DNA of 64,000 nt from Streptomyces sp. TG1A-8. GTDB lineage: Bacteria; Actinomycetota; Actinomycetes; Streptomycetales; Streptomycetaceae. The DNA is taken from contig NZ_JASTLB010000001.1 in NCBI RefSeq assembly GCF_030499535.1, forward strand, positions 1,426,001 through 1,490,000, given 5' to 3'. Every line of letters begins with the position of its first letter. Position 1 is the first letter of the stretch. Below are positions 8,938 through 18,234 of the stretch, one piece after another. The notes under the pieces were generated by a model. It searched no databases, was not told where the DNA came from, and saw nothing but the letters and a program-made list of their open reading frames with translations. The position numbers and the translations under genes were made by a program.

Positions 8938-9169
8938 CACCCGGCGTACCCGGTGCCGGGGCCGACCCGGGCCGGGAAGCTCCGTGCGGCTCCCTCCAGT
9001 TCCTCCGCCCCAGGGCATCGGCCCCGTGCACGCGGGCGGTGAAGCCGTACCCCGGCTGGCGCCCCGTCAGCCCGGTGGAGCCGTAGGTCCCCGGTTCGCC
9101 GGGGCGCTCGCGGACTCCGAACCCCTCCTCGTCGACCGTCGGCGCCCGCCGGCGCGTTCCCCGCTCCAC
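8938..9169 (-). pseudogene. Possible small frameshifted protein gene
   Basis: From an ATG at 9169 one frame reads VDEEGFGVRERPGEPGTYGS and PGYGFTARVHGADALG. A second frame continues as AEELEGAARSFPARVGPGTGYAG and stops at 8938. Joined, the pieces look like one small acidic protein with a C-terminal helix-then-TGY ending, a pattern I associate with short hypothetical proteins of Streptomyces. A single frameshift near 9040 would explain the split. The function is unknown and the call is tentative. Confidence 0.3.
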
Positions 9170-9278
9170 GCCCGCCAGTCCGCCGGCCGCCGCCCGGCGG
9201 CGCGGTCGGCCCGCGCGGGCTGGCCGAAGCGGGCTGCGGCCGCGGGACCGGAGGGCACCCGGGGACGCAGGGCACCGG

Positions 9279-11561
9279 TCACCCGCCGTCCAGGGCGCCG
9301 AGACCGGTCAGCGCGCCCACCGGATCCGGGCCCGGGGTGCCCCGGGGCCACCAGTCGTCCCGGCCCGGCTCCGACTCGTAGGCGTACCACAGGCCGTCGC
9401 GGCCCAGGCGGAGCTGGACGTGGCCGTCCGGGTGGGTGAGGCGGTTGCGCCGGGGGCGGAACGCCGGGAAGCCGGCGGCGAGCAGCAGCGGGCGCGCCCG
9501 GTCGAAGCGGCCGGCCGGCGGGTCCCACGGTTCCTCCAGGACATCCAGTCCCCCTATGCCCCCCTGCCGCCAGGCGGCGACCGCGCGGGCCAGCTCGGCC
9601 GGGGTGCGGCCGGCGGCCGCGGCGAGCGCGGCGTACAGCGCGCGCGTGGCGGCGGTCAGCCCAGAGCCGGGGCGGGCCGCGGCGAGGCGTACCGCGTCCT
9701 GCCACAGGGTCAGTCCGCCGACCGGGTCGCGGCCGGTGGTGAGCAGCGCGTGCGCGCGGGCGGCGGCGTCGGTCGCGAGCTGGTCCAGCGCGAAGGGGTC
9801 CGGTCCGCCGGGTGCCGCCGGGTACACCGGGGGCTGTCCGGGGTGCGGCGGCGCGGGCAGCGGCGGGGGCGGGGGCGGGAGCCGGCGCGGGGCGAGGGCT
9901 TCGGCTGCGCGTACGCCCGGCAGGGACTGCGGTTGCCGCTCCCGGGCGGCGCGGGCCGCGCGGGCGGCGCTGCGGCGGGAGAGCGCGTCGAGGAGGTCCC
10001 TCTCACCACGGCCGCGCAGCAAAAGCAGCACGAAGGGGTCGGCGTCGAGCAGACGGGCCGTCTGGTAGCAGAGGGCGGCGGCGTGTTTGCAGGGGTGGCC
10101 GGAGTCGGGGCAGTTGCAGCGGGGGGCGAGGTCGCCGGGGCCGGGCAGCAGCGGCACGCCGCAGTCGGCGAGGGACTGCGGCAGTTCCTTGTCGAGCAGC
10201 GCTGCGATGTGCCCCGTCCGGCCGGCCGCCGCGTCCAGGAACCGCTCCCAGTCCGCGTCCTCCAGCGTGCGCAGGCGCACCTGCACCCGGTACGGGCGCG
10301 GGCGGCTCCCGCGCACGTACGCCAGCACCAGTCCCGGGGTCACCGTGATCGCGTCCACGTGTCCCTGGTCCGCGTAACCACGCCCCCGGGCCAGCCGCCC
10401 GGCGTCCAGCGCCCCCCGCTCCAACGCGTCCACCCAGGCGTTGCCCCACCAGCTCCCGGCGAACGCCGCCCCCTCCTGAGCCCCGTCCCGCGCCGCGAAC
10501 GCCGGGAAGGTGCGGCGCAGTTCGCCGTCGCGGTGGGGGGTGGCCATGGTGGCGGGGACCTGCGGGGGCGCGGGGGCCGGTTCGGGTGTCTCGGGGTGCG
10601 GCCTCGCGGGGTCGGCGGCGCCGGCCGGGGGCTCCGGTGCGCGGGCCGGATCGTGCGGCTCACTGCGGTCGGCGGCCCGCGGGCGTGCCGGAGGGCCGGG
10701 CGCGCGGTCCGGGTCCGGGACGGTGCGCCCGGCGGTGCCGCCCAGGGTGCCGGTGCCGTCCGGCTCCTCGGGGTCGTCCGCCCGGGAGGGCATGCGGAAG
10801 GCGCTCGTCAGGAAGCTCCGCACCTCCCGGGCCGTCCTCGCGCGGACGGTCCGGGGTTCCGCGTCCGGGTGGGGGGAGGCGGCGGACCGCCCCGGTGCGC
10901 GCGTTCCGTCCCGGCGGCCTGCTTCCGCCGCCTCGGCCCGCAGCGCCTCCCGGCGGGCGGCCCGGAGCGCTTCCCTGGCCACGTCGGCCGGGCGCCCCGC
11001 AGGCCGTGCGGCGGACGCGGCGGGCGGCTCCCCGCGGTCACCCGGTTCACCGTTCCCGTCCGCGGCACCGGCACCGGCACCGGCACCGGCACCGGCACCG
11101 GCACCGGCACCGGCACCGATGGTGGTGGCGCGTTCACCGGAGCCGCCGGTCCCGCCGTCCCCGGCCCCGTCGTCCTCGGCCCGGCGGCCGGGGGCGGCCG
11201 ACCGGAGGGCCGCCCGGACGGCGTCCGCAGGCCTGCGCGTCCCCACGGCGGCGGTCGTCCCCGCGGCACGGTCGGAGGCCGGCTCCCCCGCGGCCCCCGC
11301 GCCCTTCGCGCTCTCCGCGGCCCCGTCCCGCTCGACGGCGCACGCCGGCTCTGTCCCGTTCCAGCCGGTCCCCTGCCGTCCGTTTCCTTGCCGTCCGTTT
11401 CCTTGCCGTCCGTTTCCTTGCCGTCCGGTCCCCTGCCGTCCGGCCGCCTCCCGCCCGGTCTCCTCCTTCCGCTCCGCCTCCGCCCGCTCGCGAGCCTCGC
11501 GCAGGGCGCGGCGGGCGGCGTCGCCGGGGCGGGGGACGGGGGACGGGACGGGGGACGTCAC
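9279..11561 (-). CDS. SWIM zinc-finger protein paired with SNF2 ATPase
   Basis: A 760-residue protein. A SWIM motif, CNCPDSGHPCKH, lies in the middle, preceded by GLVLAYVRGSRPRPYRVQVR, which is the usual context of SWIM proteins in actinomycetes. The first 350 residues are low-complexity and repeat-rich: a Gly-Asn-Gly-Arg-Gln run encoded by 15-bp repeats and a (Gly-Ala)9 run encoded by GGTGCC repeats. SWIM domains bind DNA or protein partners. The GTG start overlaps the SNF2 stop in GTGA, so the two are translationally coupled, as expected for a helicase-accessory pair. The conserved part begins around residue 330, and the N-terminus is likely disordered. Confidence 0.85.
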   Translation of the reverse strand: MTSPVPSPVPRPGDAARRALREARERAEAERKEETGREAAGRQGTGRQGNGRQGNGRQGNGRQGTGWNGTEPACAVERDGAAESAKGAGAAGEPASDRAAGTTAAVGTRRPADAVRAALRSAAPGRRAEDDGAGDGGTGGSGERATTIGAGAGAGAGAGAGAGAGAADGNGEPGDRGEPPAASAARPAGRPADVAREALRAARREALRAEAAEAGRRDGTRAPGRSAASPHPDAEPRTVRARTAREVRSFLTSAFRMPSRADDPEEPDGTGTLGGTAGRTVPDPDRAPGPPARPRAADRSEPHDPARAPEPPAGAADPARPHPETPEPAPAPPQVPATMATPHRDGELRRTFPAFAARDGAQEGAAFAGSWWGNAWVDALERGALDAGRLARGRGYADQGHVDAITVTPGLVLAYVRGSRPRPYRVQVRLRTLEDADWERFLDAAAGRTGHIAALLDKELPQSLADCGVPLLPGPGDLAPRCNCPDSGHPCKHAAALCYQTARLLDADPFVLLLLRGRGERDLLDALSRRSAARAARAARERQPQSLPGVRAAEALAPRRLPPPPPPLPAPPHPGQPPVYPAAPGGPDPFALDQLATDAAARAHALLTTGRDPVGGLTLWQDAVRLAAARPGSGLTAATRALYAALAAAAGRTPAELARAVAAWRQGGIGGLDVLEEPWDPPAGRFDRARPLLLAAGFPAFRPRRNRLTHPDGHVQLRLGRDGLWYAYESEPGRDDWWPRGTPGPDPVGALTGLGALDGG
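11064..11117. repeat. (GGCACC)9 hexanucleotide microsatellite inside the SWIM gene
   Basis: Nine perfect GGCACC units on the plus strand encode nine Gly-Ala pairs in the SWIM protein. As 6 is a multiple of 3, unit gain or loss changes length without shifting frame. The same unit occurs six times at 27873-27908. Confidence 0.95.
11372..11444. repeat. 15-bp tandem repeat inside the SWIM gene
   Basis: The unit CCTTGCCGTCCGTTT recurs with slight variants about five times and encodes a repeated Gly-Asn/Thr-Gly-Arg-Gln pentapeptide in the low-complexity N-terminus of the SWIM protein. Length is a multiple of three, so expansion would keep frame. Confidence 0.85.
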
Positions 11562-14404
11562 GGGGTCCTCCGCAGGGAGACGAGGTCGGACAGTTCGCGG
11601 TGCGTCAGTTCGGTGAGGGCCGCCTCGCCGGAGCCGAGGACGGCGTCGGCCAGGGCTCGCTTGGCGGTGAGCATCCCGGCGATGCGGTCCTCGACCGTGC
11701 CCTCGGTGAGCAGGCGGTGGACCTGGACGGGCTGGGTCTGGCCGATGCGGTAGGCGCGGTCGGTGGCCTGTTCCTCCACGGCCGGGTTCCACCAGCGGTC
11801 GAAGTGGACGACGTGGCCGGCGCGGGTCAGGTTCAGGCCCGTGCCGGCCGCCTTCAGGGACAGCACGAGGACGGGCGTCCGCCCGGCCTGGAAGCGGTCG
11901 ACCATGTGCTCGCGCTCCGCCACCGGCGTGCCGCCGTGCAGCAGGTCCACGGGGACCGCGCGGGCGGACAGGTGGGCGGTGATGAGGCGGGCCATGCCGA
12001 CGTACTGCGTGAAGACCAGCGCCGAGCCGTCCTCGGCGAGCACGGTGTCCAGCAGCTCGTCGAGCAGGGCGAGTTTTCCCGAGCGGGCGGCGAGGCGGTC
12101 GTCGGCCACCGTCTCCTTCAGGTACAGCGCCGGGTGGTCGCAGATCTGCTTCAGGGCGCCGAGCAGCTTCAGCACGAGGCCGCGGCGGCCGATGCCCTCG
12201 GCGCTCCCGATGGCGAGCAGCGACTCGCGCACCACCGCCTCGTACAGCGCGGCCTGTTCCCGGGTGAGCGGGACGGGGTGGTCCGTCTCGGTCTTGGGGG
12301 GCAGTTCGGGGACGATGCCGGGGTCCGACTTCCTGCGGCGCAGCAGGAAGGGCCGGACGAGACGGGCGAGGCGCTCCGCGGCCTCCCGGTCCTCGCCGCC
12401 CTCCACCGCGCGCGCGTGCCGGGCGCGGAACGACTTCAGGGGGCCGAGGAGTCCGGGGGTGGTCCAGTCGAGCAGGGCCCACAGCTCGGAGAGGTTGTTC
12501 TCCACCGGGGTGCCGGTGAGGGCCACGCGCGCGGGGGCCGGGACGGTGCGCAGCGCCCTGGCGGTCGCGGAGTACGGGTTCTTCAGGTGCTGGGCCTCGT
12601 CGGCGACGACCATCCCCCAGGGCCGCTCGGCCAGGTGCGCGGCGGCGGAGCGCATCGTGCCGTACGTGGTGAGGACGAAACCGGCGTCGAGGCCGTCCAG
12701 GTCGCGCTCGGGGCCGTGGAAGCGGCGCACGGGGACGCCGGGCGCGAACCGGGTGATCTCCCGCTGCCAGTTGCCCAGCAGGGACGCGGGGCAGACCACG
12801 AGGGTGGGTTCGGTGCGGGCCCGCTTCAGGTGCAGGGCGATCAGGGTGACGGTCTTGCCGAGGCCCATGTCGTCGGCGAGGCAGCCGCCGAGGCCGAGGG
12901 AGGTCATGAGGTCGAGCCAGGCCAGGCCCCGCAACTGGTAGTCGCGCAGGGTGGCGTGCAGGGCGGGGGGCGGCTCGGCCGGGCGCGGACCGGCGGCGAG
13001 CCGGTCGCGCAGGGCGGCCAGCGCGCCGGCGGGCACCGCCTCGACGGTCTCGCCGTCGACCTCGGCGGTGCCGGTGAGGGCGACGGACAGCGCGTCGACG
13101 GGGTCGAGCAGGCCCAGGTCGCGCTTGCGGGCCTTGCGCACGAGGGCCGGGTCGACCAGGACCCAGCGGTCGCGGAGCCGGACGACCGGCCGGTGGGCCT
13201 CGGCGAGCGCGTCCATCTCCGCTTCACCGAGCGGGTCCCCGCCGAGCGCCAGCTGCCAGTGGAACCGGAGCAGTTCCCCGCTCTCGAAGAAGCCGGTGCC
13301 GTCGGTGGCCGAGCCGGGCGCGGGCCGCACCACGGCGGTGGCGGTGAGGTCGCGGGCGAGGTCGCGGGGCCAGTGCACGGCGACCCCGGCGGCGGCGAGC
13401 CGGCCGGCCGCCGCGCCGAGCAGCTCGCCCACCTCCTCCTCGGACAGGGCGAGGACGTCGGGCACCTCCTGCTCGGCGAGCCGGTCCAGCGGCGGCCACA
13501 CCCGCGCCGCGCGCCGCACCGCGAGGGCGGCGTCCACGCGCGCACGGGGCCCGAAGGCCACGTCGGCCTCCCCCGCCCACAGGGCCGCCGCGTCGGCGAT
13601 CAGGGTGGGGTCGGCGAGGCTGTGCACCTGCACGACCGCCGCCCCCGCGGCACGCGCGCCGTCGGCGGCGCCCGCGTCGAAGACGTCGTACGCGGACAGG
13701 TCCAGGCGCAGGGAGATCCGTACGCCCGCGTCCATGCTGGCGGCGACCTCGGCCGCCCAGTCGTGGGCGCCGGGCAGGGCCTGGGGTTCGCGGGCGGCGA
13801 AGGGCCGGCCCGAGGTGTGGGGTGCGGCGGGGGTGCGGGGCAGGGTGTCGGCGACGGCGTCCAGGAAGGAGCGGACCAGGGCCTCGGGCTCGGGCAGGCG
13901 GACGGGGCCGGGGCCCGGGAGCGGGACCGCGTGGCCCTCCGGGGGCAGCGCCGCGGCGACCGCGCGCAGGTGGGCGATGTCGTCGGGTTCCAGCGGGCCG
14001 GCGCGCCAGGCGTCGTGGCCGCCCGGGGTCAGGCCGGGCAGCAGGCGACCGCGGGCGACCAGCCGCAGCGCGTGCAGGGCGGCGGCGCCCCAGCAGGCCG
14101 TGGCCGGATGGGCGGCCGGGTCGCGGCGGGCGCGGACCAGCAGCGGCAGGGCCTCGGCGAGCGGCAGGGTGCGGGCGGGCACCTGCCGGCGGCGCACGCC
14201 CGCACCCCGGCGCCGCACGACGGTCAGCTCCCCGGTGTCGCCGTGGGCGGGCAGGGGGCCGCCGTCGGGGTCCCAGAAGGCGATGCGGCCCTCGCGCGGG
14301 AGGGGCGCGGGGAGGTAGACGGACGCGAGGCGCACCGGGACCGGGTCCCCGGTGCGCGGGGAACCTCCCGTGCGCGCGGTCTCCGCGACCGTGCCGCCGT
14401 GCAT
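11558..14404 (-). CDS. SNF2-family helicase-like ATPase
   Basis: A 948-residue SWI2/SNF2 ATPase. The N-terminal half is the actinobacterial SNF2-associated region. The ATPase core begins with LADDMGLGKTVTLIALHLKR (Walker A), then VVCPASLLGNWQREI, VVADEAQHLKN (Walker B, DEAQ type), LTGTPVENNLSELW, and the helicase C-terminal FDRWWNPAVEEQATDRAYR followed by IGQ. These proteins translocate on DNA and remodel bound protein. The ATG at 14404 is preferred to a GTG twelve bases upstream because GGAGG sits at better spacing for it. It overlaps the SWIM gene by GTGA, so the two probably act together. Confidence 0.93.
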   Translation of the reverse strand: MHGGTVAETARTGGSPRTGDPVPVRLASVYLPAPLPREGRIAFWDPDGGPLPAHGDTGELTVVRRRGAGVRRRQVPARTLPLAEALPLLVRARRDPAAHPATACWGAAALHALRLVARGRLLPGLTPGGHDAWRAGPLEPDDIAHLRAVAAALPPEGHAVPLPGPGPVRLPEPEALVRSFLDAVADTLPRTPAAPHTSGRPFAAREPQALPGAHDWAAEVAASMDAGVRISLRLDLSAYDVFDAGAADGARAAGAAVVQVHSLADPTLIADAAALWAGEADVAFGPRARVDAALAVRRAARVWPPLDRLAEQEVPDVLALSEEEVGELLGAAAGRLAAAGVAVHWPRDLARDLTATAVVRPAPGSATDGTGFFESGELLRFHWQLALGGDPLGEAEMDALAEAHRPVVRLRDRWVLVDPALVRKARKRDLGLLDPVDALSVALTGTAEVDGETVEAVPAGALAALRDRLAAGPRPAEPPPALHATLRDYQLRGLAWLDLMTSLGLGGCLADDMGLGKTVTLIALHLKRARTEPTLVVCPASLLGNWQREITRFAPGVPVRRFHGPERDLDGLDAGFVLTTYGTMRSAAAHLAERPWGMVVADEAQHLKNPYSATARALRTVPAPARVALTGTPVENNLSELWALLDWTTPGLLGPLKSFRARHARAVEGGEDREAAERLARLVRPFLLRRRKSDPGIVPELPPKTETDHPVPLTREQAALYEAVVRESLLAIGSAEGIGRRGLVLKLLGALKQICDHPALYLKETVADDRLAARSGKLALLDELLDTVLAEDGSALVFTQYVGMARLITAHLSARAVPVDLLHGGTPVAEREHMVDRFQAGRTPVLVLSLKAAGTGLNLTRAGHVVHFDRWWNPAVEEQATDRAYRIGQTQPVQVHRLLTEGTVEDRIAGMLTAKRALADAVLGSGEAALTELTHRELSDLVSLRRTP

Positions 14405-14522
14405 GCGTCCTGCCACCTCCCGCCCGTGTGCCGGATCGGACGCCTCCGACTCTACGGGCGGGGTCCGACAACCGGCTCCGGCGACCGCCGGGGCGGGTGC
14501 GGGCGGCCGGGCCGGGAGGCGG

Positions 14523-15105
14523 TCACGGGACCGTGCGGGAGACGACGTACACCATCGGGTACCGCGGGTCGGACGTGTTCACGACGACGTCCTGGGTGGG
14601 CGCCGGGTTCTTCTGCCGGCGGGTGAGGCCCGACCAGGGGCCGGGGCCGGTGAAGCGCCAGCCGGAGACCTCGCGGTCGCGGGCGCCGATGGTGATGCGG
14701 TCCTCGCCGAGCGCGTCCCGGCGCAGGCCCATGGTGCCGAGGAAGGCGTCCAGGCCCGCGTTGTTGGTGCGGAACTGCACGTACAGGCGGCTGGTCTTCC
14801 AGTTGTTGGTCTCCGTAGTAGGCCAGGGAGTCGGCGGGGTGCGGGACCGCCACCTGGTAGAGGCGGCGCTGCACCTTCGACGGCCAGCCCGCCGTCAGGC
14901 CGGTCGCCGAGTACTTCTCCTCCCTGTCCTTGCCGCTGCTGCGGCTCTGGTCGGCGGAGATCACCAGGTAGCCGGCGGGCACGCCGATGAGCAGCACGAT
15001 GATCAGCAGGGTGAGCGCCCGGCGCCGGGCCCTGTGGCGCGGGTCCTCGCGCGTCCGGGGCGGTTCGTCCGGGGGCGCGGCCTGGCGGGGCAGCGGCGCG
15101 GTCAT
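14523..15105 (-). pseudogene. Membrane-anchored hypothetical protein, frame-disrupted
   Basis: From the ATG at 15105 the frame reads MTAPLPRQAAPP, a basic stretch, and a single hydrophobic segment ALTLLIIVLLIGVPAGYLVI, then an extracellular-looking domain. The sequence is coherent down to DSLAYY near 14815, after which that frame turns to nonsense. The sensible continuation (ETNNWKTSRLYVQFRT, then NNAGLDAFLGTMGL and so on to the stop at 14523) is in another frame. Two bases appear to be missing at about 14810. The gene overlaps the ROK kinase stop in ATGA and ends the sugar operon. A real mutation and a sequencing error cannot be told apart here. Confidence 0.65.
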
Positions 15106-16247
15106 GCGGTGTCCCGGTCGCGGCGGGCCTGGGTGTACCGCTCGTAGCGCTCGTGGCGCTCCACCCGGCGGCGCTTGGCCCGCCGGAACCGCCGGGCGAC
15201 CAGCCGGGCCAGGTCGGCCGCGCCCACCATGCCGGCCTCGGGGCCGAGCTGGGCGCGGGTGATGCGGGCCTCGGGGCGGTAGCCGCGGCCGGTGAGGTGG
15301 CGTTTGAAGGCGTCCCGGGCGGGGCCGATGAGCAGGTCGTCCGCGGCCGAGACGCCGCCGCCGACGACGAAGCAGGACGGGTCGAGGGCGGCGGCGAGGT
15401 TGGCGATGCCGACGCCGAGCCACTGGCCGATGTCCTGGAGCAGTTCGATGCACATGGCGTCGCCCTCGCGCGCCAGCTCGGTGATCATCGGGCCGCTGAT
15501 GTCGGCGATGTTGCCCTTGACGTGCTCGATGATCCCGTAGGCCACCGGTGAATCGGCCGCGGCCAGCTCCCTGGCCTCGCGGACGAGTGCGTTGCCGGAG
15601 CTGTACTGCTCCCAGCAGCCGCGGTTGCCGCACGGGCAGCGGTGGCCGCCGGGGACGACCTGCATGTGGCCGAACTCGCCCGCGACGCCGTACTTGCCCC
15701 GCTTGACCTGGCCGTCCTCCAGGATGGCGCCGCCGATGCCGGTGCCGAGCGTGATCATGACGAGGTGGTCCTCGCCGCGGCCGGCGCCGAAGCGCCACTC
15801 CGCCCAGGCGGCGGTGTTGGCGTCGTTGTCCACCAGGACGGGCACCGCGAGGCGGCCGGCGATGCGGTCGCGCAGCGGTTCGTTGCGCCAGGACAGGTGG
15901 GGCGCGAACAGGACGCGGTTGCGGTCGGCGTCCACCCAGCCGGCCGCGCCGATGCCGACCGCGTGCACGTCGTGCCGGTCGGACAGGTCCAGGACCAGCT
16001 CGACGATGGTGTCCTCGACGACCTTGGGGCTCTTGGACTTGTCCGGGGTCTCCGTGCGGAGCTTCTCCAGGATGTTGCCGTCGGCGTCCACGACGCCCGC
16101 CATGACCTTGGTGCCGCCGATGTCGATCCCCACCGTGGGCACGCGGGGTGCGGTCAGGTGGGAGCGGCGCTCGCGCGTGCCGACAGTGCGCAGGACCGGG
16201 GCTCGGCGGGAGCCGATGGGGGCGGTGAGGTCGCGGTAGGTGCTCAT
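15102..16247 (-). CDS. ROK-family sugar kinase
   Basis: A 381-residue ROK protein without a DNA-binding N-terminus, so a kinase rather than a ROK repressor. It has the ATP-binding VGIDIGGTKVMAGVVD, the catalytic VLVDNDANTAAWAEW, LGTGIGGAI, and the zinc motif GHRCPCGNRGCWEQYSSG. By family, it phosphorylates a hexose or related sugar with ATP. It lies downstream of the ABC importer genes in the same direction, separated from the ATPase gene by about 170 bp. It likely phosphorylates the sugar that importer brings in. The ATG at 16247 was chosen because the preceding 160 codons of open frame have no coding character. Confidence 0.9.
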   Translation of the reverse strand: MSTYRDLTAPIGSRRAPVLRTVGTRERRSHLTAPRVPTVGIDIGGTKVMAGVVDADGNILEKLRTETPDKSKSPKVVEDTIVELVLDLSDRHDVHAVGIGAAGWVDADRNRVLFAPHLSWRNEPLRDRIAGRLAVPVLVDNDANTAAWAEWRFGAGRGEDHLVMITLGTGIGGAILEDGQVKRGKYGVAGEFGHMQVVPGGHRCPCGNRGCWEQYSSGNALVREARELAAADSPVAYGIIEHVKGNIADISGPMITELAREGDAMCIELLQDIGQWLGVGIANLAAALDPSCFVVGGGVSAADDLLIGPARDAFKRHLTGRGYRPEARITRAQLGPEAGMVGAADLARLVARRFRRAKRRRVERHERYERYTQARRDRDTA

Positions 16248-16417
16248 CGTTGGTCGATTCTGCCGCACGCCCGCACCCGGTGCTGCGCGGGGGAGCGCGG
16301 GGGGTGCGCGCCCGGCGCCGGGCGCGGGACCGTCCGCACGGGCCGCGCCCGCGCCGGTCCGGTGCGCACCGGACCGGCGCGGGCGCACCGGTCGGGGCCG
16401 CCGCGGCGGGCGCCCGT

Positions 16418-17209
16418 TCACTTCCGCTGGAGTTCGTGGACCAGCGCGTCCAGGTCGGCGCCGCCCGCCATCTGCTTGGTCAGCTCGTCCAGGGTGATGT
16501 CGTCGCGTGTGTAGCTGCCCACCATGGTGCCGCGGCGGAGCAGGACGAAGCGATCGCCCACCAAGTAGGCGTGATGCGGGTTGTGGGTGATCAGCACTAC
16601 GCCCAGGCCCTTGTCCCGTGCCGCTGCCACATATTTGAGGACGACACCGGACTGCTTGACCCCCAGTGCGGCCGTCGGCTCGTCCAGGACGAGGACCTTG
16701 GCGCCGAAGTGGACCGCCCGCGCGATGGCGACGCACTGGCGCTCGCCGCCCGAGAGGGTGCCGATGGGCTGGTCGACGTCGCGCAGGTCGATGCCCATGC
16801 GGAGCAGTTCCTCACGGGTGGTGCGGCGCATGAGGTCGACGTCCATGCGCTTGAAGGGGCCGGTGCCCTTGCGGGGCTCGGAGCCGAGGAAGAAGTTGCG
16901 CCAGACCGGCATGAGCGGGACGACCGCCAGGTCCTGGTAGACCGTGGCGATGCCGCGGTCCAGGGCCTCGCGCGGGGAGGCCAGGCGGGTTTCCTCGCCC
17001 TCGACGCGCAGGGTGCCGCCGTCGTGCTGGTGCAGGCCGGCGATCGTCTTGATCAGCGTGGACTTGCCGGCGCCGTTGTCGCCCAGCACGCAGGTGATCT
17101 CCCCGGCGTGCACCTCCAGGGAGACGCCCTCCAGGGCGCGGACGTTGCCGTAGCGCTTGCTGACGCCGGTCAGTTCGACCAGCGCCGTGCGTTCTGCCGT
17201 CCCGGTCAC
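16418..17209 (-). CDS. Sugar ABC transporter ATP-binding protein (single-domain)
   Basis: A 263-residue ATPase with Walker [10 protein letters not shown], signature LSGGERQ and Walker [13 protein letters not shown], and H-loop LITHN. It has one ATPase domain, like the FrcA group, not the tandem form of XylG/RbsA. It energises import by the permease and lipoprotein encoded immediately upstream. The GTG start overlaps the permease stop (GTGA), giving tight coupling. Confidence 0.93.
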   Translation of the reverse strand: MTGTAERTALVELTGVSKRYGNVRALEGVSLEVHAGEITCVLGDNGAGKSTLIKTIAGLHQHDGGTLRVEGEETRLASPREALDRGIATVYQDLAVVPLMPVWRNFFLGSEPRKGTGPFKRMDVDLMRRTTREELLRMGIDLRDVDQPIGTLSGGERQCVAIARAVHFGAKVLVLDEPTAALGVKQSGVVLKYVAAARDKGLGVVLITHNPHHAYLVGDRFVLLRRGTMVGSYTRDDITLDELTKQMAGGADLDALVHELQRK

Positions 17210-18234
17210 TTCGTGGCCTCCGCACGCTTGCGGACCCAGGCGTTGAGCAGGGTCGCGAGGAGCAGCATCGCTCCGAGGAAGAACTTGAACCAGTCGGGGT
17301 TCCACTCGGCGAAGACGATGCCCTTGCTGGTCATGCCGAACAGCAGCGCGCCGACGGCCGAGCCGATCGCGCTGCCGTGGCCGCCGGTGATCAGGCAGCC
17401 GCCGATGACGGCCGCGATGATGTAGATCAGCTCGTTGCCGACGCCCTCGCCGGACTGGACGGCGTCGAAGGAGAAGAGCAGGTGCTGGCCGGAGATCCAG
17501 GCGCCGAGGGCGACGCCCATGTAGAGGCCGATCTTGGTCCGGGCGACCGGGACGCCGACCGCGCGGGCGGCGTCCTGGTTGCCGCCGACCGCGAAGATCC
17601 AGTTGCCGACGCGGGTGCGCAGCAGGATCCAGGAGGCGACGGCGACCAGCGCCAGCCACCACAGGACGGTGATCTTGAGGTCGACGCCGCCGGCGGTGAG
17701 GGTCGAGGCGAAGACGGCGTGGGCGCTCGGGAAGCCCTCCATGTCGCCGATGGTCTTGGTGGAGACCGTGCCGTCGATGAGCTTGGTGAAGCCGAGGTTC
17801 ATGCCGGTCAGCATCAGGAAGGTGCCCAGCGTGATGATGAAGCTGGGCAGCCCGGTGCGGGTGAGCATGAAGCCGTTGAACGCGCCGACGGCCAGGGTGA
17901 CCAGGAGGGACACGCCGACGCCGACCCAGGTGTTGGCGGTCAGCTGGTAGCTGAACATCGAGGAGATCAGCGCCGAGGAGGTCACCATGACGCCGGCCGA
18001 CAGGTCGAACTCGCCGCCGATCATCAGCAGGGCGACGGGCACGGCCATGATGCCGATGGTCGAGGAGGCGTACAGGACCGTGCTGAGGCTGGCGGGGCGC
18101 AGGAAGCCGTCGGCGACGACGGCGAAGAAGACGAAGACGGCGAGCGCGCCGACGACGGAGCCGAGCTCCGGGCGGGACAGCAGGGTGCGCAGCGCAGAGG
18201 TCCGCAGCAGTCTGTCGTCGGTGGCCGCGCTCAT
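17206..18234 (-). CDS. Sugar ABC transporter permease
   Basis: A 342-residue polytopic membrane protein of the RbsC/XylH family, with about ten hydrophobic segments beginning [15 protein letters not shown]. It carries the family hallmarks [26 protein letters not shown] and [20 protein letters not shown], the cytoplasmic loop that contacts the ATPase. ATG overlaps the upstream lipoprotein stop (ATGA). The cargo is probably a monosaccharide or a polyol such as inositol. The neighbouring Gfo/Idh/MocA dehydrogenase makes inositol a reasonable guess, but this is inference. Confidence 0.93.
   Translation of the reverse strand: MSAATDDRLLRTSALRTLLSRPELGSVVGALAVFVFFAVVADGFLRPASLSTVLYASSTIGIMAVPVALLMIGGEFDLSAGVMVTSSALISSMFSYQLTANTWVGVGVSLLVTLAVGAFNGFMLTRTGLPSFIITLGTFLMLTGMNLGFTKLIDGTVSTKTIGDMEGFPSAHAVFASTLTAGGVDLKITVLWWLALVAVASWILLRTRVGNWIFAVGGNQDAARAVGVPVARTKIGLYMGVALGAWISGQHLLFSFDAVQSGEGVGNELIYIIAAVIGGCLITGGHGSAIGSAVGALLFGMTSKGIVFAEWNPDWFKFFLGAMLLLATLLNAWVRKRAEATK

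Noticed and set aside
10586..14626. A 1346-codon plus-strand frame over the SWIM/SNF2 genes
   Set aside because: Antisense to two genes with clear SWIM and helicase motifs.
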